Source: an uncultured Rhizobiaceae group bacterium (GTDB lineage: Bacteria > Pseudomonadota > Alphaproteobacteria > Rhizobiales > Rhizobiaceae). From it: DNA of 64,000 nucleotides. Shown piece after piece: positions 8,679 through 17,635 of this stretch. The notes below the pieces were generated by a model. It was given only the letters and a program-made list of their open reading frames with translations, was not told the origin of the DNA and searched no databases. Both the position numbers and the translations under genes were made by a program. How positions within the stretch are numbered: the first letter of the stretch is position 1; each line of letters opens with the position of its first letter. The stretch spans positions 1 to 64,000 of the forward strand of contig CALIOE010000009.1 of the NCBI GenBank assembly GCA_938044775.1. Reading direction: 5' to 3'.

Positions 8679-9283
8679 ATCACCGCACCTTTGCTCCCGG
8701 ACCTTACGAAAAGTTTCCCGGCATTAATTTTGCCCATCCGAAGCCGCTGCGGAACTGGCCGGACAGACCGCTGGCTGCGGCAATCGGCGGGTGGTTGAGT
8801 TGCGATCCACCACTGCTCGAACTTGCCACGCTGGCGCTTGAGGAGTTGCGGCTGCGCGGCGCTGACCTGAACGCGGGTATGAAATTTGTCGAGGCTGATC
8901 TTGAACCTATTCCGTGGCTTAGCGAAGCGAGAAACGCGGTGCGGCAGACCTTCACGGACGAGGTGTTATCAACCCAGAAGGAAGGAAAACTGGGTGCCAA
9001 TGTCTATGTGATGCTGCGGGGCGGTTACACGGCCGACAACGGCTGGTACGGGGCCTATGTGGGATCCACCGGCAAGAAGCCCGGGCGCCGATGTGTCGAG
9101 CACCGCAAGGGCATCCGCTCGGCCCGCGGCCTGCCAAAATACGGCATCGAACCGCTGTGGTCGCTGTTCGACTTCATCAATCCCGTGCCGAAAGCCCGGG
9201 CCGGTCGTGAGGAATGGGAAACCCGGCTTCACGAGGCACTGGCACCGGTGGTGCCCAAAGTGACAGGAGATGTGGCGTTTTAG
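8675..9283 (+). CDS. GIY-YIG nuclease-like protein
   Basis: 202 residues starting at GTG 8675, overlapping the deoA stop by four bases, so it is translationally coupled. The central part resembles a GIY-YIG fold: NVYVMLRGG as the first strand, GAYVGSTG as the YIG strand, then [11 protein letters not shown] with the conserved Arg and His, and a later Glu-rich helix ([12 protein letters not shown]). The first 80 residues are not recognised. The family assignment rests on motifs only and nuclease activity is unproven. The coupling to deoA may be incidental. Confidence 0.5.
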   Translation: MNHRTFAPGPYEKFPGINFAHPKPLRNWPDRPLAAAIGGWLSCDPPLLELATLALEELRLRGADLNAGMKFVEADLEPIPWLSEARNAVRQTFTDEVLSTQKEGKLGANVYVMLRGGYTADNGWYGAYVGSTGKKPGRRCVEHRKGIRSARGLPKYGIEPLWSLFDFINPVPKARAGREEWETRLHEALAPVVPKVTGDVAF

Positions 9284-10290
9284 CCTGCCATCACCGCTTC
9301 AATAATCTTGAAGCCTGATTGTTCGACTTTCAGTTCGACACGTCTGAAGCGCCGCTTCAGCGTTTCTTCATAGGGCAGTTGACGGTTTGCCACCATGAGC
9401 AGGTGTCCGCCGGGCATCAGGGCATTCGCCGCCTTGTCGATGAACTTCCTGCCCAGATCGGGATCAGCAGCCCGACCAGTATGGAATGGCGGGTTCATGA
9501 TGACCCAGTTGAATTCAGCGTGGCCGAATTCCGAAGCAATGTCCGACCAGTAGAAACTGGCCGGCGGGCAAGTGTCCTGCGCCGACAGGTTGAATTTGGC
9601 CGCCTCCAGCGACGCATGGTCGGCCTCGTAAAGCGCAAGGCTGGTTACCGCATCGCTTCGCCGGATAAGCTCAGCTGACAGGTAACCCCAGCCTGCACCG
9701 AAGTCGGCCACGCATCCGCGAATGTGTGGGCCGAACTGTTCAACCAGAAGCGACGAAGCCGGATCAGCCCCATCGGCCGAAAACATGCCGGCGGCAACGT
9801 GAAATCCGTCAATATTTTTGACGAGATCCGGCACCGTTAAGTCGGCACCGTCGCGTTTCAGCCAGAACACGACAGCATGATGCTTGGAAAGGCTGTCCTG
9901 GACCTGGCTCGATTTGCCGGCCCATTTGCGCAGGCTCTGGATGCCAGAAGTCTTGTTGCCCGCAACCAGCACCGGCCCTCCCTGTCTGACGCTGTTCCAG
10001 GCCCTGGCGATGTTTGCCTCGTTAACCTGCCGGACCCGTCCTGCGAGCACCATGGCGCCGGCGTAATTGTTGCCCGGAACGACCGCCGGTTGGCAATCAT
10101 AGCCGGCGCTCTCCAGCGCCAGAAACTCCGGACGGAAGCCTTGTTCGCAAACCAGGTTCGGCTTCAAGAGATGCGCATCAGCCGGCAAAGGCCGGGCGTT
10201 CAGCACCAACCATCTCTCGCTGCCCGATGGAGGCGCGAGCAGGCCACGCTCGAACGGCAGCAACAGCGTGTTTCTGTAGTCAGGTTTCAT
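9280..10290 (-). CDS. class I SAM-dependent methyltransferase, RsmC/RlmG-like
   Basis: 336 residues from ATG 10290 (MKPDYRNTLLLPFE); the track's ORF extends upstream into the neighbouring gene. The C-terminal half holds a SAM-binding motif VADFGAGWGYLS and the NPPFH motif typical of N2-guanine rRNA methyltransferases such as RsmC and RlmG. The N-terminal half looks like the degenerate methyltransferase-like domain those enzymes carry. This suggests guanine-N2 methylation of ribosomal RNA, with the exact site unknown. The start is 7 bases downstream of the patatin gene's stop, so the two form an operon. The 3' end overlaps the convergent GIY-YIG-like gene by four bases. Confidence 0.8.
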   Translation of the reverse strand: MKPDYRNTLLLPFERGLLAPPSGSERWLVLNARPLPADAHLLKPNLVCEQGFRPEFLALESAGYDCQPAVVPGNNYAGAMVLAGRVRQVNEANIARAWNSVRQGGPVLVAGNKTSGIQSLRKWAGKSSQVQDSLSKHHAVVFWLKRDGADLTVPDLVKNIDGFHVAAGMFSADGADPASSLLVEQFGPHIRGCVADFGAGWGYLSAELIRRSDAVTSLALYEADHASLEAAKFNLSAQDTCPPASFYWSDIASEFGHAEFNWVIMNPPFHTGRAADPDLGRKFIDKAANALMPGGHLLMVANRQLPYEETLKRRFRRVELKVEQSGFKIIEAVMAG

Positions 10291-10297
10291 GTTGCGC

Positions 10298-11434
10298 TTA
10301 CCGCCGTGCAACCCGGTCAAAGCGTCGCAAGGTTGGAGGTGAGGTCCACCAGAATCCGGGCCGCTGCACACGCTGAACACCCAGATTGTAGATCTTCTCC
10401 AGATAGTCGCGGTCGAAATTGAGCGGACTGGGGTTGTTGGAAACGCCTTTGGGAATGGCGGTCAGCTGAAACCGTGTCCCGGTGTTCTGCGCCCGCACAT
10501 AGCCACGATACAGCGTCTGCTGGGTCAGTTCGCGTGTGAGCCCGCTGACCGCCTTGGTACCGATCGCCTGAACACTGGCCGCAACGGGCTGACTGGCATC
10601 CTGCAGCTCCAGCGGACCATTGACGATGATGTAGAGGTCGCGATCTCTGGCCTTCTGCTCAAACAGGAAGTCGCTCAGCAGAACCGGTGTCTTGACCCCG
10701 CCGTCTACGTGGGCCTGTCGCAACTGCACGCCGCGCAAAGGTTTGATGTAAACGGGCGGAAAAGCCACCGGAATAGCGGCAGAAGCGCGCAGTACCTTTT
10801 GAAACAGCTGCAAACTATTAGCGCGCCCGTCGCCACCCTCCGAAGCGATCAGACCCATGTCCCAGACAACCGAAACATTGGCGTCCAGATTGGTGGTCGC
10901 CACATAGAGCCGCCGACCCTTGGCATGCTCGGCCGCGATTGCGTCGAGAACGCCGGACGTTACGTGCTTCTCGATCTGTTTTTTCAATGGGCTGTTATCG
11001 AAAAGGCTGTCAGCCAGCAGGCCGCGTATGCCCCGGTCAATGAATATGTTGTCTGCAGTCTGATTGACGTAGAGCGTGCGCAGCAGGTTATCGTATTGAG
11101 GGCCGAGAAAGGCGAAGACCGACATCAGGGCGCCGGTGGAAACGCCGGTGACGATATCGAATTCAGGTCGCTGCCCGGATTGCGTCCAGCCATTCAGTAC
11201 GCCGACGCCATAGGCACCATCTGACCCGCCACCCGACAATGCCAGAATGGAAACGCGGTCCTTGCTCTTGCGCGGTATGGCGGTGTTGGCCGGCGTTAGC
11301 TGACCGCCCAGAGAAACCGCTTCGGTCGGTGTCACCGTCCTCGTCGCAGCGCTTTCCAGCGGCCGCATGACTGTGCAGGCCGAGAGGACCATGACGGCCG
11401 ACAAAAAAGCTACGAGTGAAAACGTGGGGCGCAT
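10298..11434 (-). CDS. patatin-like phospholipase, lipoprotein
   Basis: 378 residues. A lipoprotein signal peptide ends in LSAC at Cys20, so the mature protein should be lipid-anchored in the envelope. The patatin catalytic elements are in order: oxyanion glycine loop SGGGSDGAYG, nucleophile elbow GVSTG, and the DGG containing the catalytic Asp. Members hydrolyse acyl esters of phospholipids through a Ser-Asp dyad. It lies in an operon with the downstream methyltransferase gene. The substrate is unknown. Confidence 0.9.
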   Translation of the reverse strand: MRPTFSLVAFLSAVMVLSACTVMRPLESAATRTVTPTEAVSLGGQLTPANTAIPRKSKDRVSILALSGGGSDGAYGVGVLNGWTQSGQRPEFDIVTGVSTGALMSVFAFLGPQYDNLLRTLYVNQTADNIFIDRGIRGLLADSLFDNSPLKKQIEKHVTSGVLDAIAAEHAKGRRLYVATTNLDANVSVVWDMGLIASEGGDGRANSLQLFQKVLRASAAIPVAFPPVYIKPLRGVQLRQAHVDGGVKTPVLLSDFLFEQKARDRDLYIIVNGPLELQDASQPVAASVQAIGTKAVSGLTRELTQQTLYRGYVRAQNTGTRFQLTAIPKGVSNNPSPLNFDRDYLEKIYNLGVQRVQRPGFWWTSPPTLRRFDRVARR

Positions 11435-11495
11435 GGCTGGTCACGATACTGATAAACTGCTGACCGCAGCATGCGATAAATTGATGCTCGCGCCA

Positions 11496-11529
11496 AATAA
11501 AAAGGCGCCACGGTTTCCCGCAGCGCCTT
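11496..11529 (-). terminator. intrinsic terminator of pnp
   Basis: On the minus strand AAGGCGC pairs with GCGCCTT around an inner CGG-GAAA-CCG hairpin, followed by TTTTTATTT. It lies about 25 bases past the pnp stop, giving a clear Rho-independent signal. Confidence 0.85.
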
Positions 11530-11554
11530 GAACAATTATTGATCAATCGAAAGC

Positions 11555-13681
11555 CTAGTCGGCGTCTTCGGCCGCGAATTCCTGACCGGATTCCTGATCG
11601 ACCACTTTCATCGACAGGCGAACTTTGCCTCGATCGTCAAAGCCCATAAGCTTGACCCAGACTTTGTCACCTTCATTGACGACATCTGTCGTTTTACCGA
11701 CGCGTTCGTCAGCCAGCTGCGAAATGTGCACGAGGCCGTCCTTGGCGCCGAAGAAGTTCACAAAAGCACCGAAATCAACGGTCTTAACAACCGTGCCCTG
11801 GTAGATTTCGCCGACTTCCGGATCATCGGTGATCGAACGGATCCATTTGACAGCAGCATCGATTTCCTTGGCGGAAGAAGACGCAACCTTGACGGTGCCG
11901 TCGTCCTCGATGTTCACCTTGGCGCCGGTCTTCTCGACAATCTCGCGGATTACCTTGCCGCCCGAGCCGATCACTTCACGGATCTTGTCGGTCGGAATTT
12001 TGAAGCTCTCGATGCGCGGTGCAAACTCACCAAGCTCGGCGCGACCTTCGGTCAGCGCGTTGGCCATTTCACCAAGAATATGCTCGCGACCACCTTTGGC
12101 CTGCTCCAGCGCGACCTTCATGATCTCTTCGGTGATACCGGTGATCTTGATGTCCATCTGCAGCGATGTGATGCCTTCGGAGGTGCCGGCAACCTTGAAG
12201 TCCATGTCGCCGAGGTGATCTTCGTCACCGAGAATGTCGGACAGGACAGCAAAGTCGTCGCCTTCCTTGATCAGACCCATGGCGATACCGGCAACCGGTG
12301 CCTTGAGCGGGACGCCGGCATCCATGAAGGCCAGCGATGTGCCGCAGACGGTTGCCATGGAAGACGAGCCGTTGGATTCGGTGATCTCGGAGACCGCACG
12401 CAACGTGTACGGGAATTCTTCCTTTGCTGGCAGAACTGCACGAACCGCGCGCCAGGCCAGCTTGCCGTGACCGACTTCGCGGCGTGAGGTGAAGCCGATA
12501 CGGCCCGTCTCTCCGACCGAATAGGGCGGGAAGTTGTAATGCAGCAGGAAGTTTTCCTTGTAGGTGCCGGTCAGGGCGTCGATGAACTGCTCATCATCGC
12601 CGGTTCCCAGCGTTGCCACGACGATGGCCTGTGTTTCACCGCGGGTGAACAGGGCGGAACCGTGTGTACGGGGCAGGATACCCACTTCCGATTCAATGGC
12701 GCGAACCGTTGAAAGGTCGCGACCGTCAATGCGCTTGCCGGTCTTGATGATCGAACCACGCACGACTTTCGCCTGCACCGATTTGAACACTTCGCCAAGC
12801 GTGTTGACTTCGCCTTCGGAGGATTCCTCGGTGAGGAATTTCTCTTTGGCTTTCGCCTTTGCAGCGTCGAGTGCCGTGTAACGGTCCTGCTTGTCAGCAA
12901 TCTTGTAGGCTTTTTCGATGTCCTTGCCGACCAGCTTTTCGACGTCTTTCATCAGGGCCGAGTTGTCAGGCGCAGTGTGCTCACGCGGTTCTTTTGCGCA
13001 TTTCCTGGCGAGCTCGATGACGGCATCGATGACCGGCTGGAATTCCTTGTGACCAAACATGACCGCAGCCAGCATTGTGTCTTCGGACAGGATATTGGCC
13101 TCTGATTCAACCATCAAAACGGCGTCGGAGGTGCCGGCGACGATAAGATCGAGATCGCTCTCGGGCATCTCATCGATATTAGGGTTAAGTACATATTCGC
13201 CATCGATCAGACCAACGCGGGCGCCGCCGATCGGGCCCTGGAAGGGGACACCGGAAATCGACAAAGCTGCAGACGTCGCGATCATCGCCACGATGTCGGG
13301 GTTGTTTTCCATATCATGGGACAGAACGGTACAGGTGACCTGCGTGTCGTTCTTGTAACCATCGGCAAAAAGTGGACGGATCGGGCGGTCGATAAGGCGG
13401 CAAACGAGGGTTTCGTTTTCCGACGGACGCGCCTCGCGCTTGAAGAAGCCACCGGGAATTTTACCCGCCGCATAGGCTTTTTCGATGTAGTTCACGGTGA
13501 GCGGGAAGAAGTCGAGACCCGGTTTCGGGGACCTCTGGGAGACGACGTTACACATAACGGTGGTTTCACCATAGGTAACGATGACAGAGCCGTCGGCCTG
13601 GCGGGCAACCTGGCCCGCTTCAAGCGTGAGCGGACGTCCGCCCCATTCAATTTCGACGACGTGTTTATCAAACATAGACAT
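11555..13681 (-). CDS. pnp: polyribonucleotide nucleotidyltransferase (PNPase)
   Basis: 708 residues, full length. The enzyme phosphorolytically degrades RNA from the 3' end as a trimer and partners RNase E in the degradosome. The two RNase PH-type domains are visible; the second contains [24 protein letters not shown] and [22 protein letters not shown] domain ([15 protein letters not shown]) lies near residues 555-615 and an S1 domain ([23 protein letters not shown]) at about 620-690. The start [16 protein letters not shown] is preceded by GAAGGAAAAG. It lies downstream of rpsO, the common order, with a hairpin-rich 400-base leader between them. Confidence 0.98.
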   Translation of the reverse strand: MSMFDKHVVEIEWGGRPLTLEAGQVARQADGSVIVTYGETTVMCNVVSQRSPKPGLDFFPLTVNYIEKAYAAGKIPGGFFKREARPSENETLVCRLIDRPIRPLFADGYKNDTQVTCTVLSHDMENNPDIVAMIATSAALSISGVPFQGPIGGARVGLIDGEYVLNPNIDEMPESDLDLIVAGTSDAVLMVESEANILSEDTMLAAVMFGHKEFQPVIDAVIELARKCAKEPREHTAPDNSALMKDVEKLVGKDIEKAYKIADKQDRYTALDAAKAKAKEKFLTEESSEGEVNTLGEVFKSVQAKVVRGSIIKTGKRIDGRDLSTVRAIESEVGILPRTHGSALFTRGETQAIVVATLGTGDDEQFIDALTGTYKENFLLHYNFPPYSVGETGRIGFTSRREVGHGKLAWRAVRAVLPAKEEFPYTLRAVSEITESNGSSSMATVCGTSLAFMDAGVPLKAPVAGIAMGLIKEGDDFAVLSDILGDEDHLGDMDFKVAGTSEGITSLQMDIKITGITEEIMKVALEQAKGGREHILGEMANALTEGRAELGEFAPRIESFKIPTDKIREVIGSGGKVIREIVEKTGAKVNIEDDGTVKVASSSAKEIDAAVKWIRSITDDPEVGEIYQGTVVKTVDFGAFVNFFGAKDGLVHISQLADERVGKTTDVVNEGDKVWVKLMGFDDRGKVRLSMKVVDQESGQEFAAEDAD

Positions 13682-14083
13682 TCAGTTCTTTTCCTTCGTG
13701 CACGGCCGCACAACGCCTATCGCTGTGCGCACGAACCGTGCGGATTTACATTGTTGGCAGAAGTGTCGTCCCATAGATGGCGCGATCAAAGCGCAATCCA
13801 GATGTCGAACTGTAGGGAATGAAACCGGGCACATGGCTCCGGTTTTGCTTTGCCAAATCAACCGCAGGGGCGTTCCCTGCGTATTCTGTCAAAGGGCAAA
13901 CATCCCTCTTCATTCGGTCTGTTGAGGGCAAGACAATAAGAAACACCGGAAGTGGTGTTGCTGATAATCCTGCCCCTGTCCTGTTCAGACCACTCTTACC
14001 ATACGTTCGAAGCCTAGCAGAATTGCAGTCCCCGAACAACAAGCGGCGGTGCCCTGGAGCCCGCCGCCTGAAGTCTTGCAGTA
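13682..14083 (-). promoter_or_regulatory. rpsO-pnp intergenic leader
   Basis: 402 bases without a convincing gene. On the minus strand it contains the hairpin after rpsO (14043-14067) and a second perfect 7-base stem CGCAGGG-N5-CCCTGCG (13863-13881). In other bacteria the pnp leader is an RNase III and PNPase target for autoregulation, so these stems are candidates for that role. ORFs on both strands here lack codon bias and ribosome-binding sites. Confidence 0.4.
14043..14067 (-). terminator. hairpin downstream of rpsO
   Basis: GCGGCGG-N11-CCGCCGC on the minus strand, followed by TTGTTGTT, starts about 16 bases after the rpsO stop. It could be a partial terminator or processing hairpin between rpsO and pnp. 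Confidence 0.5.
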
Positions 14084-14353
14084 TTAGCGGCGGATGCCGA
14101 GGCTCGTGATGAGCTTCTTGTAGCGCTCCTCGTCCTTGCCACGCGTGTAATCGAGCAGGGAGCGGCGCGTTGCCACCATTTTCAAAAGACCACGGCGGGA
14201 ATGGTTATCCTTTTTGTGACCCTTGAAGTGTTCGGTCAGGTTGTTGATGCGTTCAGTGAGGATCGCAACCTGGACTTCAGGCGAACCGGAATCACCATCC
14301 TTGATGGCATATTCCTTAATCAGCGCAGCTTTGCGCTCAGGCGTAATCGACAT
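14084..14353 (-). CDS. rpsO: 30S ribosomal protein S15
   Basis: 89 residues, the exact family length. The opening [16 protein letters not shown], the core [20 protein letters not shown] and the end [10 protein letters not shown] are diagnostic. S15 binds 16S rRNA early in assembly of the small-subunit platform. AAGGAGT lies 8 bases upstream of the ATG. The usual upstream neighbour truB is absent; a GH25 lysozyme gene lies there instead. Confidence 0.98.
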   Translation of the reverse strand: MSITPERKAALIKEYAIKDGDSGSPEVQVAILTERINNLTEHFKGHKKDNHSRRGLLKMVATRRSLLDYTRGKDEERYKKLITSLGIRR

Positions 14354-14516
14354 CGGGATACTCCTTGATATGAGGGTAAAAAGACGCCCGGGCCGGGATG
14401 TCGTCCAGCACGGGCCGATTGGGTGCCATCAGGCACGCGGGCGATATAGGGGGAAAGCAGCAAAAGGGCAAGAGAAAAGGAGCGGCGCCAGACACGCCGC
14501 AGCTATAGTGGCTCTG

Positions 14517-15320
14517 CTATCGGGAATTGCGGGCCACCCATTTCTTCCAGTCGGCCTGTGAACCGTTGAAAGCATTGATGTCTACATCGCCGGTAATACC
14601 GGGGACGCGACCAGTTCCGGTATATTGCCAGAAGCGCCAGGGGCGGTTCTTGTAGATATATTTCGGCTCGGCCCGTACCGAACGAAGCCAGTACTGGTAA
14701 CCGGGCAGCTGGCCGCCAGACAGATTGTCTTTGTAGAAATCCACGGTCACATAGATGATCGGTTTCTGGCCGTAATGGCGCTCGATCTTGTTCAGCCATC
14801 TCTTCATGACATTACGCACTTTCGCCGGTGAAGGACGCTTGCGGCAAGTCGGGGACTTTGGATTCCATTCCACGTCGAGAACCGGTGGAAGCGAGGATTC
14901 CGATTTCGGCACAGCACGCATATAGTTGCGCGCCTGGGCTTCCGGCGAGGCGCAGAAATAGTAAAAATGGTAGGCGCTGCGAGCCATGCCGGCACGTGCC
15001 GCATTGGCCCAGTGTTTACGGAAATCGGGGTCGCGGTCATCCTTGCCTTCAGTGGCTTTGATGAAGGCATATTCAATACCCGCAGCCTTGGCGGTCGGCC
15101 AGTTGATGGCCTTGTTGTAACGCGACACGTCAATGCCGTGAACGGCCATCTGACTGGGTTGAACACCCTTGATTGGTACAGGCTTGCTGTCGCCGTATTT
15201 GAGGTTTTTGCCACCGCGCGGAATACCGCTGACGGTCAGTGCGGCATCGAGATTGTACGTGCTCTGGTTGCAGCCAGCCAGCAGCAGCGCAAGAGCGATC
15301 GGGCATAGTTTTTTCATCAT
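14517..15320 (-). CDS. glycoside hydrolase family 25 lysozyme, lipoprotein
   Basis: 267 residues. The signal peptide ends in LLAGC, a lipobox with Cys at residue 17, so it is probably anchored in the periplasm or outer membrane. The GH25 domain starts at about residue 60 (HGIDVSRYN) and includes YAFIKATEG and the catalytic pair region LDVEWNPK (Asp-x-Glu). The C-terminal RFWQYTGTGRVPGITGDVDINAFNG is also typical. Family members cut the beta-1,4 bond between N-acetylmuramic acid and N-acetylglucosamine. Its role in wall turnover is inferred. It is transcribed toward rpsO. Confidence 0.93.
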   Translation of the reverse strand: MMKKLCPIALALLLAGCNQSTYNLDAALTVSGIPRGGKNLKYGDSKPVPIKGVQPSQMAVHGIDVSRYNKAINWPTAKAAGIEYAFIKATEGKDDRDPDFRKHWANAARAGMARSAYHFYYFCASPEAQARNYMRAVPKSESSLPPVLDVEWNPKSPTCRKRPSPAKVRNVMKRWLNKIERHYGQKPIIYVTVDFYKDNLSGGQLPGYQYWLRSVRAEPKYIYKNRPWRFWQYTGTGRVPGITGDVDINAFNGSQADWKKWVARNSR

Positions 15321-15413
15321 CGCGAAACAACCTTCAGCCGGACAAACCGCGCGTTGCGCCCCGCCTGGACGGTTTGAGTGGTTTGGGGATACAGTCAGCG
15401 GGCCCCTCTGTTC

Positions 15414-15439
15414 AACCGCCCCAGCCTTAACAGGCGGTT
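15414..15439 (-). terminator. weak inverted repeat after the SDR gene
   Basis: AACCGCC-N12-GGCGGTT lies 24 bases past the SDR stop codon. It has no T-run, so termination is uncertain. Confidence 0.35.
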
Positions 15440-15462
15440 AAAGTTGCCGCGATGCAACACGT

Positions 15463-16233
15463 TTACGTAGGGTTAGATAGCCCGACCAGGGCGCGGTTTT
15501 CTTCGGTTTTTAGTGAAAAATCAGTGCCCAGATACGGATCTGAATCGGGTGTGCACAGGTAAGCCACGGCCCTGGCTACCCATTCTGCGGGTATGTGGGA
15601 CGAAAAATCGAGCTGGCTGACCGGATTGATACCACTTTGCTTTATGGCCACCTGCATATCTGTGGCAACTGTGCCGGGAGAGAGGCCAACCATGCGTATG
15701 CCGTTTTCTGCCTCTTCCTTGTGAACGCATTTTGTCAGTGACAGCACGGCCGCCTTGGTCGCACAATAGTGACTCCAGCCTTCGAGCGCGCCTGTGGCAG
15801 CGCCGGAAGAAATGTTGATCACCGTGCCGCCGCCATTGGCTTTCATGGCAGGCAAGGCGTGCCGGATACCGTAATAAACCCCTTTGAGATTGACATCGAC
15901 GACCGCTGACCATTCGGCCGGATCTGAATCCTCGATACGGGCAATCGGTTCAATTGTGCCTGCATTGTTGAGCAATATGTCGAGCGAGCCAAACTGGTCG
16001 GTACACACGGCGATTGCCGCCTTCATGTCGTCTTCCCTGGCAACATCCCCGACACAGATTGCAGCTTTGCCACCCGCCCCGCTGATGTCGGCCGCGAGAG
16101 CCTCGAGTTTGTCCACCGAACGCGCCATCAGCACAGTCGACGCCCCAAGGCTCGCGAGGTGCCTGGCGGATGCCGCACCAATGCCGGCCGAGGCCCCGGT
16201 GATGAGGGCCGTCTTGTTCGTGAGGTCAATCAT
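15463..16233 (-). CDS. short-chain dehydrogenase/reductase
   Basis: 256 residues from ATG 16233, with CAGGAG at a normal distance; the track's longer ORF runs into the thiolase gene. The N-terminal TGASAGIG cofactor loop, NNAG, the catalytic Ser in INISSGAA and the YCATK Tyr-Lys pair define a classical SDR. It follows the acetyl-CoA acetyltransferase gene by 17 bases. That invites an acetoacetyl-CoA reductase or 3-hydroxyacid role, but the sequence does not look like a typical PhaB. The substrate is open. Confidence 0.85.
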   Translation of the reverse strand: MIDLTNKTALITGASAGIGAASARHLASLGASTVLMARSVDKLEALAADISGAGGKAAICVGDVAREDDMKAAIAVCTDQFGSLDILLNNAGTIEPIARIEDSDPAEWSAVVDVNLKGVYYGIRHALPAMKANGGGTVINISSGAATGALEGWSHYCATKAAVLSLTKCVHKEEAENGIRMVGLSPGTVATDMQVAIKQSGINPVSQLDFSSHIPAEWVARAVAYLCTPDSDPYLGTDFSLKTEENRALVGLSNPT

Positions 16234-16250
16234 GAATTGCTCCTGAAAAT

Positions 16251-17438
16251 CTAAAGGCGTTCGACGCACATGGCGACACCCATGCCACCGCCGATACACA
16301 GCGTAGCAAGGCCCTTTGCCGCGTCACGGTTCTGCATTTCGTGCAACAACGTGACCAGGACGCGCGCACCGGACGCTCCAATTGGATGGCCGATTGCGAT
16401 GGCACCGCCATTGACGTTGACCCGGTCCGTGTCCCAGCCCATTTCCTTGTTCACCGCGCATGCCTGAGCCGCAAAAGCTTCGTTTGCTTCGATCAGGTCA
16501 AGCTCGGCTGCGTTCCAGCCGGCCCGCTTCAATGCGCGGCGGGATGCCGGAATGGGACCGGTGCCCATGATAGCCGGATCAACTCCGGCGGTGGCGCGCG
16601 ATGCAATACGAGCCAGCGGCACGATTCCGCGTTTTTCAGCTTCTGACGCCTTCATCACCACCAATGCGGCGGCGCCGTCGTTGATCCCTGATGCATTGCC
16701 GGCGGTCACGGAACCGTCCTTGTTGAAGGCCGGTCTCAACTTTGCCATAGCCTCGAGCGTGGCGCCCTGGCGGATATATTCGTCTTCGTCCACCACAACG
16801 TCGCCCTTGCGGGTCTTGAACGTCACCGGCGCGATCTGACTCTTGAACCTGCCCGATTTCTGGGCCGCCTCAGCCTTGTTTTGCGAGGCAACAGCAAAGG
16901 CGTCCTGCTCGTCGCGTGTAATCTGAAATTTTTCGGCCACGTTCTCGGCCGTGACACCCATATGATAGCCGTTAAAGGCGTCCCAGAGCCCATCCCTGAT
17001 CATCGTGTCGATCATCTGGAAGTCGCCCATCCGCTGGCCGTTGCGCATGTGCTGGCAATGGGTGGAGAGCGACATGCTTTCCTGACCACCGGCCACGACA
17101 ATGTCTGCATCACCGCCCTCGATCTGTTGCATGGCCAGCGCCACCGCGCGAAGGCCCGAACCGCAAACCTGGTTGACCCCCCAGGCCGCTGCCTCCTTCG
17201 GCACACCGGCGGCCATGGCGGCCTGGCGGGCAGGATTCTGCCCCTGCCCTGCGGTCAGAACCTGTCCTAGGATTACCTCGTCCACCTGATCGGCCGCTAT
17301 GCCGGCCATTGACACGGCGGCCTCGATGGCCACACGGCCGAGCTCGTGTGCAGAAACCTGCGACAAAGACCCATTAAATGATCCAACCGGGGTACGGATG
17401 GCGGAAGCGATGACAACATCGTCGGCTTGATAGGGCAT
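16251..17438 (-). CDS. acetyl-CoA acetyltransferase (thiolase)
   Basis: 395 residues, the usual biosynthetic-thiolase length. The acyl-enzyme Cys lies in [11 protein letters not shown], the [12 protein letters not shown] stretch precedes the second domain, and the catalytic His and second Cys lie in [15 protein letters not shown] and [14 protein letters not shown]. The enzyme condenses two acetyl-CoA to acetoacetyl-CoA or runs in reverse. The similarity is to PhaA/AtoB types. It heads a two-gene operon with the SDR. The product could feed polyhydroxybutyrate or ketone metabolism, but no phaC is present in the window. Confidence 0.95.
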   Translation of the reverse strand: MPYQADDVVIASAIRTPVGSFNGSLSQVSAHELGRVAIEAAVSMAGIAADQVDEVILGQVLTAGQGQNPARQAAMAAGVPKEAAAWGVNQVCGSGLRAVALAMQQIEGGDADIVVAGGQESMSLSTHCQHMRNGQRMGDFQMIDTMIRDGLWDAFNGYHMGVTAENVAEKFQITRDEQDAFAVASQNKAEAAQKSGRFKSQIAPVTFKTRKGDVVVDEDEYIRQGATLEAMAKLRPAFNKDGSVTAGNASGINDGAAALVVMKASEAEKRGIVPLARIASRATAGVDPAIMGTGPIPASRRALKRAGWNAAELDLIEANEAFAAQACAVNKEMGWDTDRVNVNGGAIAIGHPIGASGARVLVTLLHEMQNRDAAKGLATLCIGGGMGVAMCVERL

Positions 17439-17529
17439 ATTGCTAACCTGGTGACTGATCCTGATCCCGTCTTAGCGCCAACCGGGCGCCGGGCCAATCG
17501 GCCGCATACACCATTCCAATGTATTTGTG

Positions 17530-17545
17530 TGTGACTTTTTGCACA
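17530..17545. promoter_or_regulatory. CRP-type palindrome upstream of the cyclic-nucleotide cluster
   Basis: TGTGA-N6-GCACA matches TGTGA-N6-TCACA at nine of ten positions. It sits about 90 bases before the likely start of the ABC-like gene and about 90 bases before the divergent thiolase gene. A further inverted repeat ATGTGG-N6-CCACAT (17545-17562) abuts it. Binding by a cyclic-nucleotide-dependent Crp protein is inferred. Confidence 0.45.
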
Positions 17546-17635
17546 TGTGGCGCTAACCACATATCTTATCTTCGGCTGGGGCGTGTGGTGTCTTTAATTT
17601 CCGCACAACGCTCTGGGTTGTTAACGGGGTGCAGT

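Noticed and set aside
11726-12487. 253-codon plus-strand ORF inside pnp
   Set aside because: Antisense shadow of a conserved housekeeping gene.
13746-14042. 98-codon minus-strand ORF between rpsO and pnp
   Set aside because: No ribosome-binding site, no recognisable sequence, and it overlaps leader hairpins.
17519-17635. Track start of the ABC-like ORF at ATG 17519
   Set aside because: The 39 extra residues look non-coding and the segment contains the CRP-like site; a TTG with a better ribosome-binding site lies at 17636.
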